42,488 nucleotides of DNA from Hansschlegelia zhihuaiae. Lineage in GTDB: Bacteria > Pseudomonadota > Alphaproteobacteria > Rhizobiales > Methylopilaceae. Position numbers and translations under genes: made by a program. The stretch is taken from positions 114,987 to 157,474 of the forward strand of contig NZ_RYFI01000007.1 of NCBI RefSeq assembly GCF_004103825.1. The letters run 5' to 3'. The notes under the pieces are model-generated. The model was not told the origin of the DNA, did no database searches, and saw only the letters and a program-made list of their open reading frames with translations. Shown piece by piece: positions 1 to 7,818 of this stretch. Positions within the stretch are counted from its first letter, which is position 1. Each line of letters opens with the position of its first letter.

Positions 1-1
1 G

Positions 2-613
2 ATCGACGACCACCCGATCGTGCTCGAAGGCTGCCGCCGGGTTCTCCTCGACGCCGGTTTCGACGAGGTGCTCGAGGCCGCCGCGCCGCTCGAGGGATTC
101 CGGCTCTACCGGAGGGCGAGGCCCAGCCTCGTGATCGTCGATCTCGCGATCCGCGGGTCGGGGCTCGCCGGTCTGTCGCTCATCCGGCGCCTACGCCTCA
201 ACGACGAGCGGACGCCGATCCTCGTCTTCTCGATGCACAGCGACCCGGTGATCGCCCGGCGCGCGCTGAAGGCCGGCGCCACCGGTTTTCTCGCCAAGGA
301 CACCGGGCCGAAGACGCTGCTTGAAGCTGTCGAGAAGGTCCGGCGGAACCAGCCCTACATCGCGCACGACATGGCGGTGCAGGTCGCGCTTCTCGGCTCG
401 CGCGGCCGCGCCGAGCAGGCGGACCTGACCTCCCGCGAGCTGCAGACCCTCTCCCTGCTCGGCGAGGGCCGCTCCTATTCGCAGATCGCCGACGCGCTTG
501 GCGTCAGTTACAAGACCGTCGCCAACACCTGCTCGAACCTCAAGGAGAAGCTGAACGCCGGCAGCCTACAGGATCTGGTGCGGCTCGCAGTGATCCATCA
601 GGTCTCGCAGTGA
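2..613 (+). CDS. LuxR/NarL-type response regulator, 5' end outside the window
   Basis: The reading frame is open from base 2 with Ile-Asp-Asp-His-Pro-Ile-Val, the acidic start of a receiver domain, so the true start lies a few codons upstream and the GTG at 20 is internal. The receiver domain has the likely phospho-acceptor Asp in VIVDLAI and the conserved Lys in FLAKDTG. The C-terminal 60 residues form a LuxR-type helix-turn-helix beginning LTSRELQTL and containing YSQIADALGVSYKTVANT. This is the NarL/FixJ family: phosphorylation by a sensor kinase controls DNA binding. No partner kinase is in view on this side and its targets are unknown. Confidence 0.9.
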   Translation: MDDHPIVLEGCRRVLLDAGFDEVLEAAAPLEGFRLYRRARPSLVIVDLAIRGSGLAGLSLIRRLRLNDERTPILVFSMHSDPVIARRALKAGATGFLAKDTGPKTLLEAVEKVRRNQPYIAHDMAVQVALLGSRGRAEQADLTSRELQTLSLLGEGRSYSQIADALGVSYKTVANTCSNLKEKLNAGSLQDLVRLAVIHQVSQ

Positions 614-769
614 CGCAGATCTATACGGGATCGGAGCCGCATTGAATCTTATTATTAGATTTTTGCTGGGAATTGGATCTTCATTATTATTCTCTAACAT
701 TAGTATTGCATAAGAACGGGCCGTCGCGCAGGATCGCCCTAGTCTCCTCTTCGAAAGGAGCGTGAGGGC
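614..769 (+). promoter_or_regulatory. AT-rich intergenic segment, probable terminator/promoter zone
   Basis: About 80 bases (roughly 640-715) are strikingly AT-rich in an otherwise GC-rich window. AATCT at 645-649 can pair with AGATT at 657-661, followed by four further T's, which is a weak terminator-like hairpin for the regulator gene. The rest is a plausible promoter zone for the downstream subtilase-like gene, but no clear -35/-10 pair is assigned. An AAAGGAG ribosome-binding site at about 755-761 precedes the ATG at 770. Confidence 0.35.
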
Positions 770-2053
770 ATGAGGCTGCCGCCGCGCCGCACGGTCATCG
801 GTCTCGTCCTCGCGGCTGGTCTGGGATTGGTCGCCCTCGGCGGCCTTTTCGCGGGCCAGGCGCACGAGCCGGACCGATTCCGCGCGAGCCGCTTCTCGAC
901 CCCCGAGGCCGAACGCGCCGCGCAGTCGGCTTGCGCATCGACCGCGCCCTTCGTGGTGGTCGACACCTTCGCCTTGTTCAAGCCTGCGAATATCGACGAC
1001 GTCCCGCAGGCGCCATCCGACAATCGCGAGCAGCCGCTTCTCCACGGCGACGTGGTGGCGGCGATCGCCGAGGCCTCCCATCCCGGCACGATCGCCTACC
1101 AGACGGACCCGATCTTCAACGTGCGCAGCCTCGCGGCGGATTTCCGGCGGCTCGCGCGCGACATCGAGAGCGGGCGCATCGCGAGGCCCGCCGCGGTGGT
1201 GTCCTCGATCGTGCTGCCGGTCGATCTGCGACAGATCAACGCCCGCTTCGACCGGGCGGAGCCCTTCGAGCAGTCCGGCGTCGCGGCGCGCAAACGCGAG
1301 CTGCTCGACCTGCTGAGCGAGGGTCACGACCCCCGCAATCCCTATTCCGAGATCGACGCCCAGCTGGCGCGGCTCAGAAAGGCGGGCGTCCCGGTCTTCG
1401 TCGCGGCGGGCAACACAGGGCCGGACCAAATTGTCAACGCGCTCGCGCTCAGCGAAGGCGTCTACGCGGTCGGCGCCCTCGATCGCGACGGCGGCGCGAC
1501 GCCCTACACCAGCGCGCCCGGCCTCGTCTCGGTCTGGAGCCCGGGCTTCGTCGTGCTGACCGAGGCGCCGGGGGGCCTCAGCGTGAGCGGGGGAAGGGGC
1601 GTCGAGCTGAAGGGCGCCGACCTTCCCGAGCAGCGCGCCGTCATCGCCCGGTTCGGGGGCAAGCGCGCTGTCGACGTGGTGCTCGAGACGCCCGCTGAGC
1701 TGCGGTACCTCAACCTCCGCGGCCCCTCCCGCCAGCGCAACCGCTACCTCGCCAGGACCCTCGAGCACGGCCTCTACCGCACCGACGACCTGATGGCGGC
1801 CTATGGCTATTCCGAGAGCTCGGGCACGTTCGCGCGCGCCGTGGCCGACGGCCCCTATATGCATTTCCCGTCCGATACGATCTTTCGCGCGACGGTCGAC
1901 GGAACGCTCGTCTTCGACCCGATCGGCGACCGCTCGGAGGGGCAGCTGCAGGTCGCCGACGCGACCTCCTTCGCCGCGCCCAACATCTGCGCCTCGCAGC
2001 TTTTCGCGAGCCGCGTGACCTCGCCGATCGGTCAAGGGCTGCGGCCCGACTGA
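770..2053 (+). CDS. Membrane-anchored S8 (subtilisin-like) serine peptidase homologue
   Basis: 427 residues. Residues about 8-28 form an N-terminal hydrophobic segment (signal anchor or uncleaved signal peptide), so the protein should face the periplasm. The subtilase order Asp-His-Asn-Ser can be traced: D65 in FVVVDTF, H92 in LLHGDVVAAI, the oxyanion Asn N215 in VAAGNTGPD, and S400 in ATSFAAPNICAS. The catalytic Ser box resembles GTSFAAP with Gly replaced by Ala, and the region around the Asp is shorter than in classical subtilases, so it is a divergent member. The start is supported by AAGGAG. It stands alone and faces the DUF900 gene tail to tail. Substrate and activity are unknown. A degenerate, non-catalytic member is possible. 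Confidence 0.7.
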   Translation: MRLPPRRTVIGLVLAAGLGLVALGGLFAGQAHEPDRFRASRFSTPEAERAAQSACASTAPFVVVDTFALFKPANIDDVPQAPSDNREQPLLHGDVVAAIAEASHPGTIAYQTDPIFNVRSLAADFRRLARDIESGRIARPAAVVSSIVLPVDLRQINARFDRAEPFEQSGVAARKRELLDLLSEGHDPRNPYSEIDAQLARLRKAGVPVFVAAGNTGPDQIVNALALSEGVYAVGALDRDGGATPYTSAPGLVSVWSPGFVVLTEAPGGLSVSGGRGVELKGADLPEQRAVIARFGGKRAVDVVLETPAELRYLNLRGPSRQRNRYLARTLEHGLYRTDDLMAAYGYSESSGTFARAVADGPYMHFPSDTIFRATVDGTLVFDPIGDRSEGQLQVADATSFAAPNICASQLFASRVTSPIGQGLRPD

Positions 2054-2099
2054 GCCGGCGGGAGCTTGGCCGGCGGCCGAGGAGTCCGGCGCCTCCTCC

Positions 2100-2327
2100 A
2101 GCGGTCAAATCGTCCTCGAGCGGCCGGCCGGCGTCGATCTCGACGATCCGGATGTTGGCGCGCCGGGCATGGGGGTGGAGCGGGTCGTCGGGCCAGAACG
2201 AGCGCAAGCTCGCCACGGCGTCGGCGGACGCAGCCGCCTCGCGCATCGCCTCGGCGCCGCGGCCCGACAGGAAGGAGGCAAGTCGGGTCGCCGGCGGTTT
2301 CGCCGGTTGCACGGCCGCGACCTCGAC
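2100..2327 (-). pseudogene. Fragment resembling a metal ABC transporter substrate-binding protein
   Basis: On the minus strand the frame reads from about 2327 through AVQPAKPPATRLASFL, a stretch with SADAVASLRSFWPDDPL, then ARRANIRIVEIDAGRPL. The IRIVEIDA-RPL region is reminiscent of TroA/ZnuA-like periplasmic metal-binding proteins, as I recall them. Only about 75 codons remain out of roughly 300. There is no signal peptide, and the frame degenerates into low-complexity Arg/Pro/Ala sequence where it enters the 3' end of the convergent subtilase gene. I read it as debris of a decayed gene. The family assignment is from memory of the motif and is moderate at best. Confidence 0.4.
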
Positions 2328-2363
2328 CCCGGAGGCCGCAGCGCGGCTTCCCGGGGCGTGCGC

Positions 2364-3611
2364 TCACCTGCCGGTCGCGGAAGCGGCGGCTTCGCCGGCG
2401 TTCTGGCTGATCTGTCTGACCTGCCGGCCATAGCTGCGCCGGGTGGCTGGATCGACTATCGCGACGGGCGCCGTCGCCACGGCCGCCACCGTGGAGCCGA
2501 CGGCCGCAGCGGCCCCCACCGTCGCTCCGGCGATCCGCTCGCCGAGCGTGAGATCGGCGTCGGACACCTGCTGGCCGGCGATCAGGCGCGAGCCGATCAG
2601 CTTCACGACCTCGGGGCTTTCGGCGAACTTGCCGTGGTTCAGACTATCGCCCGCCTCCACCTTGCTGAGGTCGATCGCCACGATCTCGGCGGCCGCGAGC
2701 TTCGATTTGTAGGGTTCGGCGTCGGGGTCAATCGACCCGAGCCGGTCGATCCCGCCGGCCACACGGCGCGAAATCGCCAAAGCGCGGTCGTCGCGGGACA
2801 CCAGCACGGTGATCCGCGGCCGCGGCTCCGGAATCGCGAGGAAGTCGCTCCGGAACACGTCGACGTCGAGGTCGGGCGCCGCCATGATAACGTTTCGGAT
2901 CTTCGGATAGATCGAGCCGCGGCGGATCGCCATCTGCCGGAGCGCCTCGATCAGCACCCAATTGCCCATCGAATGCGCCATCACCGTCACCTCGCCGACG
3001 TTCGGGTTGGTCGCGGCGTTGGTCATCAGCGTCTCGAGCGCGTCGCGCGACATCGTCCCGCTCTCGCGGTCATAGAGGTAGTCGAACACGCTCCCGCCCG
3101 AGGGCCAGGTGAACAGGATCGGGGCGGCGTCGGTCCCGGAGTCGTGGGCGATCTGCGCGAAGCGATAAGCGGCCGCCTCGAAGGTGTTGTTGAAGCCGTG
3201 GACGAAGATCAGCACGTTCCGCTTCGGGCCGGCGACCGTGCGGAACCACGTCATGACGCCGGCCTTGTCCATGTCCTTGGCCTTCAGCGTCACGAAATCG
3301 GTCGCGGGATCCGCGGGCAGGCTTTTCGGCCATTGCACCGTCCCGACCTTGCGGGCCTGCGCGGGAGGGATCGAGACCACGAGGTTGAAGAGGGAGCGGT
3401 CCATGGCCCGCGCGCCGCTGTAGATCTCGCCCGTCGGCGTCTCGGTGCGCTCGCGGGTCGTCACCACGAGCATGTCGATCTTGCTCGCGCCGGGCGGCGG
3501 CGCGCTCGACGGAGTCGGCACGAGGACGTTCTCCGCTCGCCCGCCGCATCCGCACAAAGCGAGGGCGAGCGTGCCCGCAAGCGCGATGCGAGCCGGTCCG
3601 TGAACTGTCAT
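2364..3611 (-). CDS. DUF900-family alpha/beta hydrolase, predicted lipoprotein
   Basis: 415 residues. The N terminus has a short hydrophobic signal ending in LALCGCGG, a plausible lipobox, so the protein is probably a lipoprotein. The core carries the DUF900 alpha/beta-hydrolase pattern: VLIFVHGFNNTFEAAAYRFAQ (strand plus oxyanion region), ILFTWPSGG, the nucleophile elbow VMAHSMGNWVLIEAL (Ser in HSMGN), AAPDLDVDVF, and a late His in SLNHGKF. Members of this family resemble lipases or esterases but their substrate is generally undefined. The C-terminal 70 residues are Ala/Val-rich and may be a low-complexity or membrane-associating tail. Monocistronic and convergent with the upstream subtilase-like gene. 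Confidence 0.85.
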   Translation of the reverse strand: MTVHGPARIALAGTLALALCGCGGRAENVLVPTPSSAPPPGASKIDMLVVTTRERTETPTGEIYSGARAMDRSLFNLVVSIPPAQARKVGTVQWPKSLPADPATDFVTLKAKDMDKAGVMTWFRTVAGPKRNVLIFVHGFNNTFEAAAYRFAQIAHDSGTDAAPILFTWPSGGSVFDYLYDRESGTMSRDALETLMTNAATNPNVGEVTVMAHSMGNWVLIEALRQMAIRRGSIYPKIRNVIMAAPDLDVDVFRSDFLAIPEPRPRITVLVSRDDRALAISRRVAGGIDRLGSIDPDAEPYKSKLAAAEIVAIDLSKVEAGDSLNHGKFAESPEVVKLIGSRLIAGQQVSDADLTLGERIAGATVGAAAAVGSTVAAVATAPVAIVDPATRRSYGRQVRQISQNAGEAAASATGR

Positions 3612-3713
3612 GACGTCCCCCGACGCCGGCCACCGCCGCGGGCATCTTAGGATCGGAGAGCGGCGCTCAGGAAGTCATAACCGTAACCGCGCGGAGAACG
3701 CAGCCGACCGTGT

Positions 3714-4529
3714 TCACCGCGCCACGGTGAGCGACCTCTCGACGATTCGGCGAGCCAGGCCGTCGATCATCTCCGCCGAAGGGTGACCCTCGTCGGCGTG
3801 GTCCGAAGACTCGGACCAGCCGACGCGTCGGTTCCGAAGGTCCGAGAGACGCCAGTCATAGCGTTTCACGCCCTCGAGCGCGTGCACGGTCACTTCGACG
3901 GCGTAGACCGAACGGGACGCCGCCAGAAGCGGCTTGAGCGCCTTTTCCGGAGTCTTTCGGTCGACGGGCGACATCAAAAAGACTTCGCATCCCGCCGCCG
4001 ACAGACGCTGCAGGACCGCAGAAACCAGAAGCTCGCCTCGCGACGTCGCGCAGCGGTCCTTTCGATCGGAGTGATGGGTGATCACGAACGCAGGCAGGCT
4101 GGGACTGGCTCGCGCGTCGGAGGTCGACAGCGACGCGGCCTGTTCCGCGTCGGATAGGGGCGCGGCGCGCGCCCACTCGAATTTGGGGATGTAGCTGCCC
4201 GGCGGGATGGTGATCTGGACGACGTCTCCGACCCCCGAAGATCGGTAGTATGTCGCCAGAGCCATCCTTATCCGGGTCGCCTCGATGCGGACAATAGGAT
4301 CGAGCGCCGGATCGAAGTCGTCGCCGCGCCCGAAGACGTCGACGCCAATCGGATAAGCCTTGATACGATCTTGTCTGCCTTCGAGGGTCTCGGTGACGAC
4401 AAACGCAAGAAACCGGCGATTTCGCGCGGAGAGTTTAAATTCACTGTCTTGCAGCAATTTATCGAGCTCGCACCTGATCAAATCAGGCGGCGGTCCATTT
4501 GGCGCGAAGGTCGAGCCCCGCAGACCCAT
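3714..4529 (-). CDS. Unknown protein with a Rhizobiales-type N-terminal domain
   Basis: 271 residues, no signal peptide. Residues about 15-118 (LIRCELDKLLQDSEF ... FLAFVVTETLEGR ... IGVDVFGRGDDFDPALDP ... VRIEATRIRMALATYY ... ITIPPGSYIPKF) form a compact domain. I have seen it at the N terminus of many alphaproteobacterial proteins annotated as adenylate-cyclase-like or TPR proteins, where it probably acts as a DNA-binding or regulatory input. Here it stands without a cyclase or TPR part. Residues 119-271 instead form a short alpha/beta region (LPAFVITHHSD, CEVFLMSPVD, VYAVEVTVHAL) of no family I recognise. Monocistronic. Cytoplasmic location is inferred. Confidence 0.65.
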   Translation of the reverse strand: MGLRGSTFAPNGPPPDLIRCELDKLLQDSEFKLSARNRRFLAFVVTETLEGRQDRIKAYPIGVDVFGRGDDFDPALDPIVRIEATRIRMALATYYRSSGVGDVVQITIPPGSYIPKFEWARAAPLSDAEQAASLSTSDARASPSLPAFVITHHSDRKDRCATSRGELLVSAVLQRLSAAGCEVFLMSPVDRKTPEKALKPLLAASRSVYAVEVTVHALEGVKRYDWRLSDLRNRRVGWSESSDHADEGHPSAEMIDGLARRIVERSLTVAR

Positions 4530-4709
4530 GGTTCGACCCTATATCAAAACGACACAGTATCCACGTAACGCTTGACCAACAATGCCTGCCGAAGGTATCC
4601 GCAGACTCGGATGCTTCTAAAGATATACCTTTTCATGCAAAACGGAACTCATACTTGCGTCGGTGAAGGCCGGTTGGGCAAGATTGCTGACCCGATCATC
4701 TCAAGCATC

Positions 4710-4940
4710 TTAAATTCGGTCGCGACAATCAAAGTCTTGTACCTCTTCGACAATGCCTTCGGCCGCCGGGCTGCGGGTCTTGGCCAAGTGGTCGACTCCT
4801 CTGAACGCGAGCTCGTAGGCCTCGCACAATTCGCGAAACTGCAGATCGCGGCCAAAATAGACGGCCCGGTAGTTCTTGCGCCTTGTTTTTTTCGGCTCAG
4901 AGGTCGCCTTACGTCCGCTATCGCGGAGCGACGGGCCCAC
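4710..4940 (-). CDS. Small hypothetical protein, uncertain
   Basis: A 76-codon frame with non-random composition: a basic start (KKTRRKNYRAVYFG) followed by an amphipathic stretch, RELCEAYELAFRGVDHLAKT and AAEGIVEEVQDF. It looks more protein-like than overlapping frames but has no recognised family and no convincing ribosome-binding site. It lies in a 620-base stretch between 4530 and 5149 that has lower GC than its surroundings and contains gene debris, so it may be a remnant of a longer gene. Confidence 0.3.
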   Translation of the reverse strand: MGPSLRDSGRKATSEPKKTRRKNYRAVYFGRDLQFRELCEAYELAFRGVDHLAKTRSPAAEGIVEEVQDFDCRDRI

Positions 4941-5148
4941 GGCGGCTTCACGAGCCCGCGACGATCAGAACGCCGTCCCTGCCTTGGTCTTCGCAAAGAT
5001 GGTCGTCTCGCGGGCGCAGACGCGCCGCCGGCCTCGCTGAAGCAGCGTTGCCGTTACTGCTCAGCACCCCGGGAACCGCTCATGCCAGCTCATGCGGAGC
5101 GCGACTGAAAGGGCGCGCGGATCTCGAGCAACTCATGAAGACCGCTGA
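4941..5148 (+). other. Gene-poor stretch with a possible signal-peptide remnant
   Basis: No intact gene is seen. A plus-strand frame at about 5000-5100 reads RRRAAGLAEAALPLLL followed by STPGTAHAS, which looks like a Tat- or Sec-type signal peptide. It may be the severed 5' end of the HAD gene whose 3' end follows in another frame. This is suggestive only. Confidence 0.25.
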
Positions 5149-5448
5149 ACGCCAGCCAATAACGACAAGACGCTCAAGGCGCATCTCGACGGATTTGACC
5201 TGACGAGCTGCAATTCCGACGGCGACCAGCAGATGCTGGAATATGACGCCGGCGGCGACGGCCCGCGAATCGCGCTGATCGTCCATCACACGGATGCCGA
5301 GCCCGAATGGGCCTATGATCGCCAGTCCCATGTGGGCAAGCTCGACAAGGCGCTGGACGAGACGGCGAAGAGAGGCTGGATCGTGATCGACATGAAGGTG
5401 GACTGGAAGGCCGCCTTTCCGGACGGCAAATGGGAGTTTCGGGTATGA
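5149..5448 (+). pseudogene. 3' remnant of a HAD-family acid-phosphatase-like gene
   Basis: The open frame after a stop at 5146-5148 encodes about 99 residues. They match, from memory, the C-terminal third of a bacterial HAD-family hydrolase often found beside sulfatase/FGE genes: CNSDGDQQMLEYDA (the Asp-rich HAD motif near GNSDGD), ALIVHHTDAEPEWAYDR, and a closing RGWIVIDMKVDWKAAF. The N-terminal nucleophile motif DxDxT and about 200 residues are missing. An internal ATG at 5233 could start translation but would leave no catalytic centre. The stop codon overlaps the FGE start as ATGA at 5445-5448, so this was once the upstream, translationally coupled gene of an operon. Confidence 0.75.
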
Positions 5449-6398
5449 CGGCGCTCGACGCAGAGCTGCCGACGGATACGACCGGCATGGTCCGCATCCC
5501 CGGCGGCGCGTTCCGGATGGGGTCCGACCGGCACTACCCCGAGGAGGCGCCGGCCCGCCGCGTCAAGGTCGACGGCTTCTGGATCGACGAGGCGCCGGTC
5601 ACCAACCGCCAGTTCCGCGCCTTCGCGGAGGCGACCGGCCACGTCACCTTCGCCGAGATCCCTCCCGATCCGAAGGACTATCCCGGCGCGCTGCCGCATA
5701 TGCTGCAGCCGGGCTCGCTGGTGTTCAGCCCCCCGGCGCGCGTGGCGAGTCTGCGGGACTGGTCGCAGTGGTGGACGTTCAAGTTCAAGGCGAACTGGCG
5801 CAGGCCTTACGGCCCCGGCAGCTCGATCAAGGGGCTCGACGACCACCCCGTCGTGCATGTCGCCTATTCGGACGCCGAGGCCTACGCGGCCTGGGTCGGC
5901 AAGGCGTTGGCGACCGAAGCCGAGTGGGAGTTCGCGGCCCGCGGCGGCCTGGACGATGCCGAATTCGCCTGGGGCGACGAGTTCACGCCGGCCGGCCGGC
6001 ACATGGCGAACACCTGGCAGGGCGCGTTCCCGCAAGAGAACACCAAGGAGGACGGCTGGGCCCGCACCTCGCCGGTCGGCGCCTATCCGCCGAACGGCTA
6101 CGGCCTCTACGACATGATCGGCAATGTCTGGGAGTGGACGGCCGACTTCTGGTCGACGCGCCACCCCGCCGACGCCCCGAAGGCCTGCTGCGTGCCGCAG
6201 AACCCGAGGGGCGGCCCCGAGGCCGCGAGCTACGATCCCGCGCAGCCGGCGATCCGCATCCCCCGCAAAGTCCTGAAAGGCGGATCGCATCTCTGCGCGC
6301 CGAACTATTGCCGCCGCTACCGCCCGGCGGCGCGGCACGCCGAACCGATCGACACATCGACCAGCCATGTCGGCTTCCGCTGCGTGTCGAGGGGCTGA
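5445..6398 (+). CDS. Formylglycine-generating enzyme (sulfatase-modifying factor)
   Basis: 317 residues. This is an FGE/SUMF1 fold: MVRIPGGAFRMGSD at the start, WIDEAPVTNRQFRAF, EAEWEFAARGG, GLYDMIGNVWEWTADFW, and the C-terminal GGSHLCAPNYCRRYR and HVGFRC. C284 and C289 are spaced exactly like the copper-binding catalytic pair C336/C341 of human SUMF1, so this is a true FGE and not one of the many cysteine-less relatives. FGE oxidises a Cys in the CxPxR motif of type I sulfatases to formylglycine. I chose the ATG at 5445 because it overlaps the stop of the preceding HAD frame. ATG 5430 is in frame but lies inside that gene. No sulfatase gene is present in the window, so its substrate must be encoded elsewhere or be lost. 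Confidence 0.92.
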   Translation: MTALDAELPTDTTGMVRIPGGAFRMGSDRHYPEEAPARRVKVDGFWIDEAPVTNRQFRAFAEATGHVTFAEIPPDPKDYPGALPHMLQPGSLVFSPPARVASLRDWSQWWTFKFKANWRRPYGPGSSIKGLDDHPVVHVAYSDAEAYAAWVGKALATEAEWEFAARGGLDDAEFAWGDEFTPAGRHMANTWQGAFPQENTKEDGWARTSPVGAYPPNGYGLYDMIGNVWEWTADFWSTRHPADAPKACCVPQNPRGGPEAASYDPAQPAIRIPRKVLKGGSHLCAPNYCRRYRPAARHAEPIDTSTSHVGFRCVSRG

Positions 6399-6434
6399 CG
6401 GCGAACGCGACTGGCTTTCAGACCGGGACACGAT

Positions 6435-7433
6435 TTGGCGCGCTTTCTGAAGATCCTGCTCGGCGTCGGCGCGCTCTTCGCAATCATCGTCGCGACGGCG
6501 TGGGCGTCGTTGGCCCTCTGGCACAGGGCGCCGGAGACTTTCTGGCTCAATGGAGCGGCTTCCGCGGCGTTCGCGATCCTCGGCGTCGCCACCGCCGCGG
6601 CATGGTTCGGCGCCAAGCGCCGCGGCGCGCTACTCCTCTTCGGCCTGGGCTTCGCGGCCGTGTCGCTTTGGTGGGGCGCCATCCGCCCACCCGCCATCGC
6701 CGACTGGGCGCCGGACGTCGCGCGCCAGGTGACGGGATCGGTCGAGGGCGACATCCTCACGCTCGAGAGCGTGCGGAACTTCGACTGGCGGCGCGACGAC
6801 GATTTCACCGAACGGTGGGAGACACGGAGCTACGACCTCAGCAAGCTGCGAACGCTCGACCTCTTCATGTCCTACTGGGCGGGCCCCGAAATGGCCCACA
6901 CGATCGTCAGCTTCGGCTTCGAGGGCGGCGAGCGCCTCGCCTGGTCTGTCGAGGTGCGGCGCCGGCGGGGCGGCGCGTTCTCGCCCGTCGCCGATCTGTT
7001 CAAGAGCAACGCGCTCGTCATCGTCGCCGCGGACGAGCGGGATGTGGTGCGCGTGCGGTCGAACGTGCGGGGCGAGGATGTCCAGATTTACCGTCTCCGA
7101 ACGCCGCCGGACCAGACGCGCGCCATCCTGCTGGAATATGTGTCGGACGCCAATGCGCTTGCGGCGCGACCCAAATTCTACAACTCGCTGACCACGAACT
7201 GCACGACCACCGTCGTGAAGATGGCGCGCGCCGCCGGCGGCGCGCTGCCCTTCGACTGGCGCCTGATCGTGAACGGCTACCTGCCGGACTATCTCTATGA
7301 GCAAGGGGCGCTGGACGTCCGGCTGCCGCTCGCGCGGGTGCGGGAGCTCGCGCATATCGCAGACCGCGCGCGGTCTGCGAACGCCTCTCCCGAATTCTCA
7401 GAGCTGATCCGCGTCGGGGCGCCGTCGCCGTGA
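6435..7433 (+). CDS. DUF4105 (Lnb N-terminal periplasmic domain-like) membrane protein
   Basis: 332 residues from a TTG start 36 bases after the FGE stop. Three hydrophobic segments at about 5-27, 40-58 and 66-82 are followed by a large periplasmic domain. That domain contains DVARQVTGSVEGDILTLESVRNFDW, FGFEGGERLAWSVEVRR and, near the end, FYNSLTTNCTTTVVKMAR with a conserved Asn-Cys-Thr. This pattern belongs to DUF4105, related to the N-terminal part of the chlamydial/bifidobacterial Lnb protein and to cysteine-protease-like folds. The biochemical role in proteobacteria is unknown to me. It is probably co-transcribed with the FGE gene by proximity, but a functional link is not established. 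Confidence 0.8.
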   Translation: MARFLKILLGVGALFAIIVATAWASLALWHRAPETFWLNGAASAAFAILGVATAAAWFGAKRRGALLLFGLGFAAVSLWWGAIRPPAIADWAPDVARQVTGSVEGDILTLESVRNFDWRRDDDFTERWETRSYDLSKLRTLDLFMSYWAGPEMAHTIVSFGFEGGERLAWSVEVRRRRGGAFSPVADLFKSNALVIVAADERDVVRVRSNVRGEDVQIYRLRTPPDQTRAILLEYVSDANALAARPKFYNSLTTNCTTTVVKMARAAGGALPFDWRLIVNGYLPDYLYEQGALDVRLPLARVRELAHIADRARSANASPEFSELIRVGAPSP

Positions 7434-7569
7434 CATGATCGGCGATGTCCGGGAATGGATGGCCGACGTCTGGTCGACGCACTCCTACGACCCGAAGGCC
7501 TGCCGCGTACCGGGGACTGGGCGACCGCGACGCCTCGTCCGAGATCGGCAGGGGCGTCGAATTCTCTAA
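7432..7569 (+). pseudogene. Partial second copy of the FGE gene
   Basis: Immediately overlapping the stop of the DUF4105 gene, this frame reads DMIGDVREWMADVWST, then PKACRVPG, and ends at a TAA. It aligns with DMIGNVWEWTADFWST and PKACCVPQ of the FGE at about 6112-6205. DNA identity is also visible, for example tggtcgacgc and ccgaaggcctgc. Only about 30 of 317 codons are recognisable, with no start and no C-terminal Cys pair. It is a fragment of a duplicated, or formerly tandem, FGE-family gene. Confidence 0.8.
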
Positions 7570-7818
7570 GATCGCCTAGAAATGAGGCACGCTGCATAAA
7601 TCGGCGTTCTTGGCCGTTTGAAGGCGTCATTTGGCCGAAATAGTCGGAACAAGCCTGTTGCGCGTTGCCGCTTGTTGCAGTGCAATCATCTTGCTTTCGT
7701 CGAGGGGCACATAGTCCCGGCGAAGCAGAAGTGATCAGATAGCTAGATTATACGTCCATGCAGGCAAGTTGCCTCAACTCAGCCGGGCGGTCGCTTGGCG
7801 GAAGACGGAGACGCGCGC
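7570..7818 (+). promoter_or_regulatory. Upstream region of the nitrile hydratase operon with two small palindromes
   Basis: No gene is seen in these 249 bases. Two perfect inverted repeats stand out: TTGCA-G-TGCAA at 7675-7685 and AGGCAA-G-TTGCCT at 7762-7774. Both share the TTGC/GCAA half-site form and could be operators. A -10-like TAGATTATAC lies at about 7744-7753 without a good -35. No cobalamin riboswitch core is visible. A GGAG at about 7806-7809 supports the GTG start at 7819. Confidence 0.4.

Noticed and set aside
566-2035. A 489-codon open frame on the minus strand opposite the subtilase-like gene
   Set aside because: Composition is His/Arg/Gly/Ala-rich shadow sequence with no motif. 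The plus-strand frame has a signal anchor, subtilase motifs and a ribosome-binding site.
2169-3650. A 493-codon plus-strand frame opposite the DUF900 gene
   Set aside because: Typical GC-rich antisense shadow (repeated RRHR/DRDG-type composition). The minus-strand frame shows a lipobox and the hydrolase motif.
7646-7666. GGAAC ... CGTT upstream of the nitrile hydratase operon as a sixth ECF-type promoter
   Set aside because: The spacer is only 12 bases, incompatible with the 16-17 seen at the other five sites.
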